Assembly: GCF_027111315.2 (NCBI RefSeq) | Contig: NZ_CP114289.2 | Location: 1,240,001-1,304,000, forward strand | DNA from: Flavobacterium limnophilum | Lineage (GTDB): Bacteria > Bacteroidota > Bacteroidia > Flavobacteriales > Flavobacteriaceae | Length of the DNA: 64,000 bases | Direction: 5' to 3' | Part shown: positions 1 to 8,065 of the stretch, one piece after another | Layout: the number at the start of each line of letters is the position of its first letter | Position numbering within the stretch: the stretch's first letter is position 1 | Made by a program: the position numbers and the translations under genes | Notes under the pieces: model-generated | Database searches by the model: none | Told to the model about the DNA's origin: nothing | The model's input: only the letters and a program-made list of their open reading frames with translations

Positions 1-1
1 G

Positions 2-1579
2 GCCAAAACCAAGAAATGGGACGAAACCACGCAGAAACATTTCGAAAAAGAATTGTCAAAAATGCGTCGAATGAATCCGCAAGCGCCTGATTTTGGTATC
101 CAAAGGAATTATTTGGAGTTGTTTTTGGATTTGCCTTGGAACGAATATTCCAAAGACAATTTCGATTTGAAACGTGCTCAAAAAATTCTCGACAGAGATC
201 ACTTTGGTTTGGAAGACGTCAAGAAAAGAATGATAGAACATTTGGCCGTCTTGAAATTGCGAAATGACATGAAGTCGCCAATTATTTGTTTGACGGGACC
301 TCCGGGAGTTGGTAAAACCTCCATTGGAAAATCAGTTGCCGAAGCTTTGGGAAGGGAATATGTGAGAATATCTCTTGGTGGTTTGCGCGACGAAGCGGAA
401 ATCCGTGGACACAGAAAAACCTATATTGGTGCCATGCCGGGAAGAATCATACAAAGCTTGAAAAAAGCGGGAACTTCCAATCCGGTTTTTGTTTTGGACG
501 AAATAGACAAATTGTCCAATAGCCATCAAGGCGATCCGTCTTCGGCATTGTTGGAAGTTTTGGATCCGGAACAAAACAGTTCGTTCTATGACAATTTCTT
601 GGAAATGGGGTACGATTTATCGAAAGTGATGTTCATTGCCACTTCCAATAATATGTCTGAAATTCAGCCTGCCTTGCGAGATAGAATGGAAATCATCAAA
701 ATGTCGGGTTACACGATTGAAGAAAAAGTGGAAATAGCCCGTCAACATTTATTTCCGAGACAATTGAAAGAACACGGTCTAACGGCCAAACATTTGTCTA
801 TTGGAAAAAAACAATTGGAAAAAATAGTCGAAGGATATACTCGTGAATCCGGGGTTCGTGGTTTGGAAGCAAAAATTGCGCAAGTGATTCGAAATGCCGC
901 CAAATCCATTGCAATGGAGGAGGAGTACAACAAGAAAGTGACCGACGAAGACATAGTGAAAGTACTTGGAATTCCAAGGTTGGAGAGAGACAAATACGAA
1001 AGCAATGATGTTGCCGGGGTGGTAACAGGACTTGCCTGGACAAGCGTTGGCGGCGATATTCTCTTTATCGAATCCTTGATTTCTCAAGGAAAAGGGGCGA
1101 TGACTATTACGGGGAATTTAGGAAACGTGATGAAAGAATCGGCAACGATAGCTTTGGAATATATTAAAGCCAATGCGGAATTAGTAGGCATAAATCCAGA
1201 AATTTTGTCCAAATACAATATTCACTTGCACGTTCCCGAGGGAGCTACTCCAAAAGACGGCCCAAGTGCAGGAATCGCGATGTTGACTTCTTTGGTTTCG
1301 GTGCTTACGCAAAAGAAAGTGAAGAAAGGATTGGCCATGACGGGCGAAATTACATTACGTGGAAAAGTATTGCCAGTAGGCGGAATAAAAGAAAAGATTT
1401 TGGCCGCCAAAAGAGCTAACATCAAGGAAATTATCCTTTGCCACGAAAACAAAAGCGATATAGACGAAATAAAACCAGAATATATCGAAGGATTGACTTT
1501 TCATTATGTCAAGGAAATGAGTGATGTCCTGAAAATTGCCATCACCGACCAAAAGGTGAAAAACGCAAAAGCATTATAA
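2..1579 (+). CDS. lon: Lon protease, ATP-dependent (5' truncated by window edge)
   Basis: Cytosolic AAA+ serine protease that degrades misfolded and regulatory proteins. The frame is open from base 2, so the gene begins outside the window and about 525 C-terminal residues are visible; the substrate-binding N domain is missing. Seen in order: end of the helical linker, the Lon-typical stretch around [11 protein letters not shown], Walker [10 protein letters not shown] (near base 296), Walker B VLDEIDK, an arginine-rich sensor region, then the protease domain with the Ser-Lys dyad: serine in [11 protein letters not shown] (codon 1265-1267) and lysine in GGIKEKI (codon 1388-1390). A hairpin terminator follows. 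The identification is firm; only the start is unknown. Confidence 0.97.
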   Translation, partial: AKTKKWDETTQKHFEKELSKMRRMNPQAPDFGIQRNYLELFLDLPWNEYSKDNFDLKRAQKILDRDHFGLEDVKKRMIEHLAVLKLRNDMKSPIICLTGPPGVGKTSIGKSVAEALGREYVRISLGGLRDEAEIRGHRKTYIGAMPGRIIQSLKKAGTSNPVFVLDEIDKLSNSHQGDPSSALLEVLDPEQNSSFYDNFLEMGYDLSKVMFIATSNNMSEIQPALRDRMEIIKMSGYTIEEKVEIARQHLFPRQLKEHGLTAKHLSIGKKQLEKIVEGYTRESGVRGLEAKIAQVIRNAAKSIAMEEEYNKKVTDEDIVKVLGIPRLERDKYESNDVAGVVTGLAWTSVGGDILFIESLISQGKGAMTITGNLGNVMKESATIALEYIKANAELVGINPEILSKYNIHLHVPEGATPKDGPSAGIAMLTSLVSVLTQKKVKKGLAMTGEITLRGKVLPVGGIKEKILAAKRANIKEIILCHENKSDIDEIKPEYIEGLTFHYVKEMSDVLKIAITDQKVKNAKAL

Positions 1580-1602
1580 ACACTGCTTTTTAATTCAAAT
1601 CA

Positions 1603-1637
1603 ATTCCATCCTGAAACTTCGGGATGGAATTTTTATT
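1603..1637 (+). terminator. Rho-independent terminator after lon
   Basis: A 9-bp perfect stem (ATTCCATCC, 1603-1611, with GGATGGAAT, 1622-1630) is followed directly by a T-rich tract. It lies 24 bp after the lon stop codon. Confidence 0.8.
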
Positions 1638-1744
1638 TTAGCCAAAAAAATCGTTTTGAAACTTCGACAAGAAAACAAGAATTTATGTCATTATAATTTT
1701 ATCTTCGCATTTGCGTTTTACAATACCGAATAGTCCTTTTAAGT

Positions 1745-2764
1745 ATGCCAAAAAAACTTTTATTATTTCTTTTATTCTCGTTTTGCACCGTGTCCTACGG
1801 TCAAATAGGAGGTAAGTACACCTATCAGTTTTTAAATTTGGTCACTTCGCCTAGACAAGCAGCTTTGGGCGGAAAAACGATTACTATTTATGATAACGAC
1901 GTCAATCAAGCCCATTTTAATCCGGCCACCATTAACCCGGAAATGGACAATCAGCTGGCATTGAATTATGGTAGCTATTTTGGAGAAGTTGCTTACGGAA
2001 CGGCTTCTTATGCTTATACGTATGACCGCCATTTACAAACTTTTCAAGTGGGAATCAATTATGTGAATTACGGAAAATTTGATGGTTATGATGAAAACGG
2101 AGAAGCCACATCACAATTTACCGGTAGTGAAATTGCCCTTTCTTTCGGATATGCCTATAATGTTCCTTATACGAATTTGTTTTTGGGAGCCAATGGAAAA
2201 CTGATTTCTTCTACTTTGGAGAGTTATAATTCCTTTGGAGGTGCTGTCGATTTAGGAGCACTTTTTATAGATGAAGCCAATGATGTCAATTGGGCTTTGG
2301 TGGTTCGAAATATTGGAACACAGTTTACAACCTACAATGGTATAAACGAAAAATTGCCATTGGAAATTATGGCAGGTGTATCGCAAGAATTAGAAAATGT
2401 TCCGCTGCGTTGGCATCTTACCTTGGATAATTTGCAGCAATGGAATATTTCTTTTACCAATCCTAACCAAGCACAAACCTCTCTTGACGGAACTTCCAGT
2501 GAGGAAAAAGTGTCTGTGTTTGGCAATGCTTTGCGACACGTCGTTTTTGGGGCGGAACTTTTCCCAAAAAAATCATTCAATATTAGATTGGGATATAATT
2601 TCAGAAGAGCCGAAGAATTACTAATTTTGGAACAAAGGAATTTTTCAGGTATTTCGATAGGATTTGGATTGAAACTCAATAAATTGAAATTTAACTATTC
2701 GTATTCGAGATACACATTGGCAGCTAACACAAGTTTGTTTGGCTTAACCGTAAACTTACAATAA
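1745..2764 (+). CDS. porQ: Type IX secretion system protein PorQ
   Basis: Outer-membrane beta-barrel component of the type IX secretion system. The 339-aa product starts with a signal peptide (MPKKLLLFLLFSFCTVSYG, cleavage before Q20) and then matches the PorQ/PorV-like barrel pattern: GGKYTYQFLNL and a PRQAALGG motif near residues 35-45, NPA box near residue 58, and alternating aromatic/hydrophobic strands to a C-terminal strand ending in a hydrophobic residue. The gene lies 7 bp before cmk, a pairing I recall as common in Flavobacteriia. The large T9SS cargo proteins at 8-29 kb give it relevant substrates. Assignment is from sequence pattern and context; the closest alternative is another PorV/PorQ-superfamily barrel. 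Confidence 0.85.
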   Translation: MPKKLLLFLLFSFCTVSYGQIGGKYTYQFLNLVTSPRQAALGGKTITIYDNDVNQAHFNPATINPEMDNQLALNYGSYFGEVAYGTASYAYTYDRHLQTFQVGINYVNYGKFDGYDENGEATSQFTGSEIALSFGYAYNVPYTNLFLGANGKLISSTLESYNSFGGAVDLGALFIDEANDVNWALVVRNIGTQFTTYNGINEKLPLEIMAGVSQELENVPLRWHLTLDNLQQWNISFTNPNQAQTSLDGTSSEEKVSVFGNALRHVVFGAELFPKKSFNIRLGYNFRRAEELLILEQRNFSGISIGFGLKLNKLKFNYSYSRYTLAANTSLFGLTVNLQ

Positions 2765-2771
2765 TACTATT

Positions 2772-3455
2772 TTGGAAAAAAAAATTATCATAGCAATAGA
2801 CGGATTTTCATCGACGGGCAAGAGCACTTTGGCCAAAGAATTAGCCAAACATTTAGGATATGTCTATGTTGATACGGGAGCCATGTATCGTGCCGTGGCC
2901 TTCTTTGCAATGCAAAACGGATACATCGGCAAAGAATTTTTTGACAAAGAATCTCTTGTCAATAGTCTTCCTTTCATCAAATTGGTGTTTCAATTCAATC
3001 CCGATTTGGGATTCTCGGAAATGTATTTGAATGAAACCAATGTGGAACAGGAAATTCGAACGCTCGAGGTTTCCAATTATGTGAGTAAAGTGGCCGAAAT
3101 ACCCGAAGTTCGTTCAAAATTGGTAGAACAACAACAAGAAATGGGGAAAAGTAAAGGCATAGTTATGGACGGCAGAGATATTGGAACGGTTGTTTTTCCG
3201 GAAGCCGAACTCAAAATATTCATGAATGCCAGTGCAAATACTCGAGCGGAAAGACGTTTCAAGGAATTAAAAGAAAAAGGAGATACCATTTCGTCTTTAG
3301 AAGATGTTTTAAAGAATATCGAAGAACGCGATTATATCGATACCCATCGAGACGATTCGCCACTTGTAAAAGCAAAAGATGCCTTGGAATTTGACAATTC
3401 CAATATTTCAAAACAAGAGCAATTTGAGAAAGTTTTGAAATTTATAAAGATGTAG
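2772..3455 (+). CDS. cmk: Cytidylate kinase
   Basis: Phosphorylates CMP/dCMP to the diphosphate with ATP in pyrimidine nucleotide recycling (cytosol). The 227-aa length is normal for the family. Seen: P-loop GFSSTGKST at residues 11-19, the CMP-binding stretch YVDTGAMYRAVAFFA, the MDGRDIGTVVFP motif near residue 132, and the lid region RAERRFKEL. The start is a TTG codon 7 bp after the porQ stop; translation from it gives the conserved N terminus immediately before the P-loop, so no better start exists. Probably co-transcribed with porQ and followed by a strong terminator. Confidence 0.96.
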   Translation: MEKKIIIAIDGFSSTGKSTLAKELAKHLGYVYVDTGAMYRAVAFFAMQNGYIGKEFFDKESLVNSLPFIKLVFQFNPDLGFSEMYLNETNVEQEIRTLEVSNYVSKVAEIPEVRSKLVEQQQEMGKSKGIVMDGRDIGTVVFPEAELKIFMNASANTRAERRFKELKEKGDTISSLEDVLKNIEERDYIDTHRDDSPLVKAKDALEFDNSNISKQEQFEKVLKFIKM

Positions 3456-3798
3456 CATTTCTTGTAAACCTTAATATTTATATAAAGCCCTCGAAAATTC
3501 GAGGGCTTTTTTTTGCTTTTAAGTGATTTTGTTCTTTAGTGTCGTGCCTTAATTCATTTAATTTTTTTTCTGACAATACTTTTGCTTAGGAATGCAGTTA
3601 GGATTTTAATTTTTAATTTGCTAATGTGTGTAAGAAATGTATGTTTTATTTTTTTAATTTGTGTATTTAATCGATTTTATTTGTGTTTTAAACGATGTTT
3701 GTCGTACATTTATAAAACAAATAACAGAAGTTCTTAATAATAACAACACTAAAGAAGTTTGCCCCACAATCTACTTTAAGTTTAATCTACTTTTTATT
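3456..3798. other. Intergenic region upstream of the first CAP lipoprotein
   Basis: About 340 bp of AT-rich DNA. Apart from the cmk terminator it holds a possible -7 box TACTTTTG at 3577-3584 without a convincing -33 TTG. The leader just before the next gene contains AATCTACTTTA (3768-3778), which recurs before the paralogous gene at 4563. An open frame from 3661 runs into the next gene, but its first 46 residues lack signal-peptide character and I do not regard them as coding. Confidence 0.5.
3484..3514 (+). terminator. Rho-independent terminator after cmk
   Basis: Palindrome AAAGCCCTCGAA...TTCGAGGGCTTT followed by eight T residues, 29 bp past the cmk stop codon. It ends the porQ-cmk unit. 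Confidence 0.9.
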
Positions 3799-4299
3799 AT
3801 GAAAACAAAATTACTTCGCATATTATTGCTAGTTGCAGTAATATTCACAATGAATTCATGTTCATCTGACAGTTCAGAAGATGCTACTTCTACAGTTTCT
3901 ACCCAGCAAGTAATGAGTTATACTTATAATTCAACAGAAATTGAGACTATGAATCTGATAAATACTTATAGAGTGAGTATTGGATTAAATGAATTGAAAG
4001 AAATTAACCATATTTCTTATAAATCTGAAGAACATGATCACTATATGATAGCCAACAACGTGGTTAACCATAATGATTTTGTTTCTCGTTCAGAAAACAT
4101 TATGAGAGTATTAGGAGCTAAAAACGTAAGCGAAAACATTGCCTACAACTATAATTCTCCAAAAGCAGCTTTAGAAGCTTGGTTGAAAAGTCCAAGTCAC
4201 AAACAAAACATAGAAGGCAATTTTACACATTTTGGACTTTCTATAAGAGTTAGTGCAGATGGGAAAAAATATTACACCAATATCTTTGCAAAAATATAA
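3799..4299 (+). CDS. CAP (SCP/PR1)-domain lipoprotein, first copy
   Basis: The likely start is the ATG at 3799, which gives a 166-aa protein with a classical lipoprotein signal (basic start, hydrophobic core, lipobox MNSC) followed by an acidic, serine-rich SSDSSED tract of the kind linked to surface export in Bacteroidota. The rest is one compact CAP domain: conserved His in SEEHDHYM, NNVVNH, SENIAYNY with the family Glu, then AALEAWLKSPSHKQNI and a closing YYTNIF strand. CAP proteins occur widely in secreted proteins and their molecular role in bacteria is generally unknown. A close paralogue follows at 4563. The longer frame from 3661 is rejected because it hides the signal peptide. Confidence 0.85.
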   Translation: MKTKLLRILLLVAVIFTMNSCSSDSSEDATSTVSTQQVMSYTYNSTEIETMNLINTYRVSIGLNELKEINHISYKSEEHDHYMIANNVVNHNDFVSRSENIMRVLGAKNVSENIAYNYNSPKAALEAWLKSPSHKQNIEGNFTHFGLSIRVSADGKKYYTNIFAKI

Positions 4300-4326
4300 G
4301 TAATTTTTTTGATTTTAGTTTAGTAG

Positions 4327-4351
4327 CTGCCTCTAAATAGAGGCAGTTTTT
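4327..4351 (+). terminator. Terminator after first CAP gene
   Basis: Stem CTGCCTCT (4327-4334) and AGAGGCAG (4339-4346) with a 4-base loop and a T tract. It implies that the two CAP genes are separate transcription units. Confidence 0.8.
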
Positions 4352-4562
4352 ATTTTTATTTTAATTGTCTGTTTTTAAAATATTAAATTATATAAGAAAA
4401 TTATATTCAAAAATTAAAATTATGTGTAGTTCATCGATGAAATTTGGTCTTTCTTTGGTAAATAATTTAGATTAGCTTTACAATTAAAACGGATTCAATC
4501 AATTACCAATTTTTAACTAGCTTGTCTAAAATCTACTTTAGATTTAATTTTTTTTTATTTTT

Positions 4563-5066
4563 ATGAAGCTTAAATTTTCTAGATTATTATTACTGTTTAC
4601 TGTTGCTTTTATTTTTAATTCTTGTTCTTCCGATAGTCCAACAATAGAGGATAATTCAACATCATTGCCCCCAACAGTTTCCGCTTATACATACAATTCC
4701 ATAGAGAACGAGACATTGGCACTTATAAATTCACATCGTGTGGGTATGGGGTTAAAACCATTGGAAAAGAATAATTATGCTTCACTCAAATCAGAAGAAC
4801 ACGACAATTATATGATAGTTAACAATGTGGTTAACCATGATTATTTTAGTAGTCGGTCACAAAATATCATTGAGACTTTGGGCGCTAAAAGAGTGGGAGA
4901 AAATATTGCTTATAATTTCGGTACCCCTCAAGCTGCCCTTATTGCTTGGCTGCATAGCCCAACTCATAAAAAGTGCATAGAAGGTGACTATACACACTTT
5001 GGAATTTCAATTAGAATAAATGCGGAAGGTAAAAAATATTATACCAATATTTTTGTAAAAATATAA
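4563..5066 (+). CDS. CAP (SCP/PR1)-domain lipoprotein, second copy
   Basis: A 167-aa paralogue of the preceding gene. It has a lipoprotein signal with lipobox FNSC at about residues 17-20, then SSDSP and an acidic tract. The CAP domain aligns over its whole length with the first copy: ETLALINSHR, SEEHDNYM, NNVVNHDYF, GENIAYNFG, AALIAWLHSPTHKKCIEG, YYTNIF. It differs by an extra Cys in the HKKCIEG segment. The leader holds the same AATCTACTTTA element (about 4529-4539), so the duplication included upstream DNA. The product is probably anchored in the outer membrane; its biochemical role is unknown. Confidence 0.85.
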   Translation: MKLKFSRLLLLFTVAFIFNSCSSDSPTIEDNSTSLPPTVSAYTYNSIENETLALINSHRVGMGLKPLEKNNYASLKSEEHDNYMIVNNVVNHDYFSSRSQNIIETLGAKRVGENIAYNFGTPQAALIAWLHSPTHKKCIEGDYTHFGISIRINAEGKKYYTNIFVKI

Positions 5067-5095
5067 GGAAATCATTTTGCATTCAAAAAAAAAAC

Positions 5096-5131
5096 AACCC
5101 TTGGAAGGAAACTTCCAAGGGTTATTTTTTT
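5096..5131. terminator. Bidirectional terminator between CAP gene 2 and the OmpA-family gene
   Basis: A 12-bp perfect stem (AACCCTTGGAAG, 5096-5107; CTTCCAAGGGTT, 5112-5123) with a GAAA loop. There is a T run on the right and an A run on the left, so it can serve both converging transcripts. Confidence 0.9.
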
Positions 5132-5145
5132 ATTTTCTAAAATTA

Positions 5146-7086
5146 TCATAAATCAGAAATAATAAATTCGCTTCGTCTGTTGAGTTGGTGTTCCTCTTCG
5201 GAGCATTTCACGTCGTCAGCGCATTTGTTTACCAATTGAGTTTCGCCATATCCTTTTCCTGTTAACCTGCTTGGATCGACACCATTTTTGACCAACCAGC
5301 TGATGGTTGATTTTGCCCTGTTGTCGGACAAGGTTTCATTGTATTTATGCGATGCACGGCTGTCGGTATGAGAACGAATGTCGAGTTTCATGGTTGGATT
5401 TTGGTTCAAGACGTCCAATATTTTTTCCAAGTCCAGTGCGGCTTCTGGGCGAATGTTGTATTTGTCCAAATCAAAATAAATCATTTTGATTCCAAAACAT
5501 TTTCCCAAGTCGTCGCCAATGGCCACCTGGCATTTTTCTTTTTCCAGGGCAATGTCCAATTTGGTTCTGCCATTGTTTTTCTTGGCAATGGTCACTTTGA
5601 GTTCCTTGGTGGTGTATTCGGGTTTGGTTGCCCTTACATTATAGGTTTTGCCACATTCTACGGCAAATACATAATTTCCTGCAGGATCGGTAACTGTGGT
5701 GTTAATCAAATTAAATCCACTGTCGAACAAGCTGATTTTGCTGTCGGGGAGTATTTTTCCAGTGGCCAAATCCGTCACGGTTCCGTACAATTCCTGTTCG
5801 CACTTGATTCTTCTGGTTTCCAGAAATTTATAAATATCGTCATAGCCTTCTCCGCCACCTCGATTGGAGGAAACAAATCCTCTTCTGGATTTGGTGTCAA
5901 TCAGGTAGGCAAAATCGTCTTTGGGAGAATTGGCTCCATCTCCCAGATTCTGGATTTCGCCGAAACTGCCGTCGAGGTTCATTTTGGACACGAATACGTC
6001 CAAACCACCCAATCCTGGATGTCCGTCCGAGGCAAAATAAAGTTCGTTTTCATCGGTCAAGAACGGGAAGGTTTCCTTTCCTTCGGTGTTGATTTCCTTT
6101 CCTAAATTCTCCGGGGTTCCAAAACTGCCGTCCTCGTTTAGTTGCACCTTGAAAATATCGGACTGGCCAATTGTTCCGGGCATATCGGAGACAAAATACA
6201 ATGTTTTTTCGTCAGGACTAAGGGCAGGATGCGCCACGCTGTAGGAGTCGCTGTTGAAAGGCAACTCGGTTATTTTGTCCCAGTCCTCGTTTTCAAAAGA
6301 GGCTTTGTAAATTTTTATCAAGGTAATCTCCTTGCCGTCTTTTCCTTTTTTGCCGTCCAGAAAGTTGTTTCTGGTGAAATACATTGTTTTCCCGTCTTTG
6401 GAGAAAATGGCGCTTGATTCGTGGAATCTCGATTTCACTTTTTTGGAGAACTTGTCCACTTTTCCGGGATTCATTTCTTCGCCCAAATCCGAAACATAGA
6501 GATTGGTAAAATGTTGGTTGGTCCATTTGTGTTTTCTTTGCATCAGGCTTCCTGTATCCCTTGCCGAGGTGAAAACAAGTTTGTTCAAGAAGAAGGCACT
6601 TCCATAATCGGAATATTTGGAATTGATTCCGGCATTTTCAATGGTGTATCTTCCCGAATTGGTCTTGATGATGTCGAGATAGTTTTTGTTTTTTCCGTAA
6701 ATACTGGCCCTGTTGTCGTTTCCTGCTTTCTGGTTGAATTGCTCCATCACCTGGTTGGCCTTGTCGGTTTGTCCCACGGCTTTGAGGGATTGAGCATATC
6801 GGTACAGGTATTCGGGTTGCTGATCTGGAGCCAAGGTGAACAATTCGTCATACCATTTGGCGGCCTTGTCCAATTCGCCGTTGAAGTAATAGGAATTGCC
6901 CAGTTTTTGGAACATGTCTTCGGACTTGTATCCTTTTTCGGCCACCCTTTCATAGGTTTTGATGGCATCGATGTAGGCAAATTTGTCATATTTCTTGTCT
7001 GCCGAGGCGACTTGCGATTTTTGGGCATAAGAGTTAAATGAAAAAACACTTATTATCGTTATGTAAAGGAGTATAAAATTTTTCAT
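5146..7086 (-). CDS. PorE-like OmpA-family protein, copy A
   Basis: The 646-aa periplasmic/outer-membrane protein has the domain order known for Porphyromonas PorE: signal peptide (cut after ...FNSYA), TPR-like helices at about 25-115, PD40/beta-propeller repeats at about 155-430 (e.g. HPALSPDEKTLYFVSD, ELYFASDGHPGLGGLDVF), a carboxypeptidase-regulatory-like fold at about 440-515, and an OmpA-type peptidoglycan-binding domain at about 525-646 with DIRSHTDSRA and NRAKS. It is the last gene of the adhesin A unit, 11 bp after sprF-like copy A. Copy B at 17785 differs at only about eight residues. Inference: it tethers the secretion or adhesin machinery to peptidoglycan. The exact role in this organism is not shown by sequence. 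Confidence 0.85.
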   Translation of the reverse strand: MKNFILLYITIISVFSFNSYAQKSQVASADKKYDKFAYIDAIKTYERVAEKGYKSEDMFQKLGNSYYFNGELDKAAKWYDELFTLAPDQQPEYLYRYAQSLKAVGQTDKANQVMEQFNQKAGNDNRASIYGKNKNYLDIIKTNSGRYTIENAGINSKYSDYGSAFFLNKLVFTSARDTGSLMQRKHKWTNQHFTNLYVSDLGEEMNPGKVDKFSKKVKSRFHESSAIFSKDGKTMYFTRNNFLDGKKGKDGKEITLIKIYKASFENEDWDKITELPFNSDSYSVAHPALSPDEKTLYFVSDMPGTIGQSDIFKVQLNEDGSFGTPENLGKEINTEGKETFPFLTDENELYFASDGHPGLGGLDVFVSKMNLDGSFGEIQNLGDGANSPKDDFAYLIDTKSRRGFVSSNRGGGEGYDDIYKFLETRRIKCEQELYGTVTDLATGKILPDSKISLFDSGFNLINTTVTDPAGNYVFAVECGKTYNVRATKPEYTTKELKVTIAKKNNGRTKLDIALEKEKCQVAIGDDLGKCFGIKMIYFDLDKYNIRPEAALDLEKILDVLNQNPTMKLDIRSHTDSRASHKYNETLSDNRAKSTISWLVKNGVDPSRLTGKGYGETQLVNKCADDVKCSEEEHQLNRRSEFIISDL

Positions 7087-7097
7087 AATAATTGTTT

Positions 7098-8006
7098 TTA
7101 GAAGAATCTTGGAGTGGTGATTTTGCTGATGTTGTTAAATAATTCATAACGCAGGAATATCTCGTGCGAACCGGAATTATAGTTGTCTAGATTGGTGGTT
7201 TCCTTGTCGTACCCATATCCAATATACAAGCCGTCGGTGATTTGAAACCCTGCCATGGCGCTAATTGAAGCGCTCCATCGGTATGAAACTCCAAGCATAA
7301 ATTTGTCGTAGAACATAAAATTACCGGAAACATCCACTTGAAGAGGAGCTCCTTCGACCATTTTGGTGAGCAGTGCCGGCTTGAATTTTACGGTATCACC
7401 AAGGTCAAACACGTATCCGGCAATGAGGTAGTAACTTATTTTTTCCTTGAATATGGCCACTTCATTGTCGTCATAGCGATTGGTTTCGATAAAATTGGGC
7501 ACCGAAAAACCCACGTAGGCCTTGTCGGAATGCAGGTAGAGACCGGCACCAATGTTTGGGGAAAACTTGCTGTAATTCTGCAAACTCGGGTCGGAGGCAT
7601 CCACGGCATTCAATTTGGAGGCATCCAAATCAAACAAATTGGCGGTAGCCTTGATTCCGAAGGATAGTTTCCAGGTTTCCGAAGTTTGTAGGGTATAGGA
7701 TAAATCGGCCGAGATGGCATTCTCGGTAGTAGGCCCAATCTTGTCGTTAACAAGTGATATTCCCAAACCCAGATTACTTTCATTTATCGGCGTGTTCATC
7801 GACACGGTATTGGTAACGGGAGCACCGTCAAGTCCAACCCATTGGGTACGATGCAGGGCAAACATACTCAAAGTTCCTCTCGAACCTGCATAAGCAGGAT
7901 TGATGTTGATTGTGTTGTACATGTATTGTGTGAATTGTGCATCTTGTTGCGCATAACTTAACACTCCAGTAAACATCAAAACGAATAATAGTATTCTTGT
8001 CTTCAT
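7098..8006 (-). CDS. PorP/SprF-family outer-membrane protein, copy A
   Basis: A 302-aa barrel protein with a signal peptide (cleavage after ...GVLSYA) and the hallmark start of the family: QQDAQFTQYMYN, NINPAYAGSRG, ALHRTQWVGLDGAP, then alternating strands and a C-terminal hydrophobic end. In Flavobacterium johnsoniae, SprF is needed for secretion of the adhesin SprB, and PorP/SprF proteins are generally encoded directly after cargo with the gliding-type (type B) C-terminal domain; that arrangement is seen here (adhesin, SprF-like, PorE-like). Copy B at 19737 differs at three residues. Probably the dedicated partner of adhesin A. Confidence 0.9.
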   Translation of the reverse strand: MKTRILLFVLMFTGVLSYAQQDAQFTQYMYNTININPAYAGSRGTLSMFALHRTQWVGLDGAPVTNTVSMNTPINESNLGLGISLVNDKIGPTTENAISADLSYTLQTSETWKLSFGIKATANLFDLDASKLNAVDASDPSLQNYSKFSPNIGAGLYLHSDKAYVGFSVPNFIETNRYDDNEVAIFKEKISYYLIAGYVFDLGDTVKFKPALLTKMVEGAPLQVDVSGNFMFYDKFMLGVSYRWSASISAMAGFQITDGLYIGYGYDKETTNLDNYNSGSHEIFLRYELFNNISKITTPRFF

Positions 8007-8023
8007 TTAGTTTGTTGTTTATA

Positions 8024-8046
8024 CCCAGGAAGTTTTAATTCCCGGG
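8024..8046 (-). promoter_or_regulatory. Conserved hairpin between adhesin A and its sprF-like gene
   Basis: CCCAGGAA (8024-8031) and TTCCCGGG (8039-8046) form a GC-rich 8-bp stem with one G-U pair and a 7-base loop, without a T tract. An identical copy is at 20663-20685. It may be an mRNA stability or processing element that sets the ratio of adhesin to partner; this is inference. Confidence 0.45.
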
Positions 8047-8065
8047 AGTTAGATTTGAGTTAGAT

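Noticed and set aside
3661..3798. N-terminal 46-residue extension of the first CAP protein
   Set aside because: It would bury a perfect lipoprotein signal and the paralogue has no such extension.
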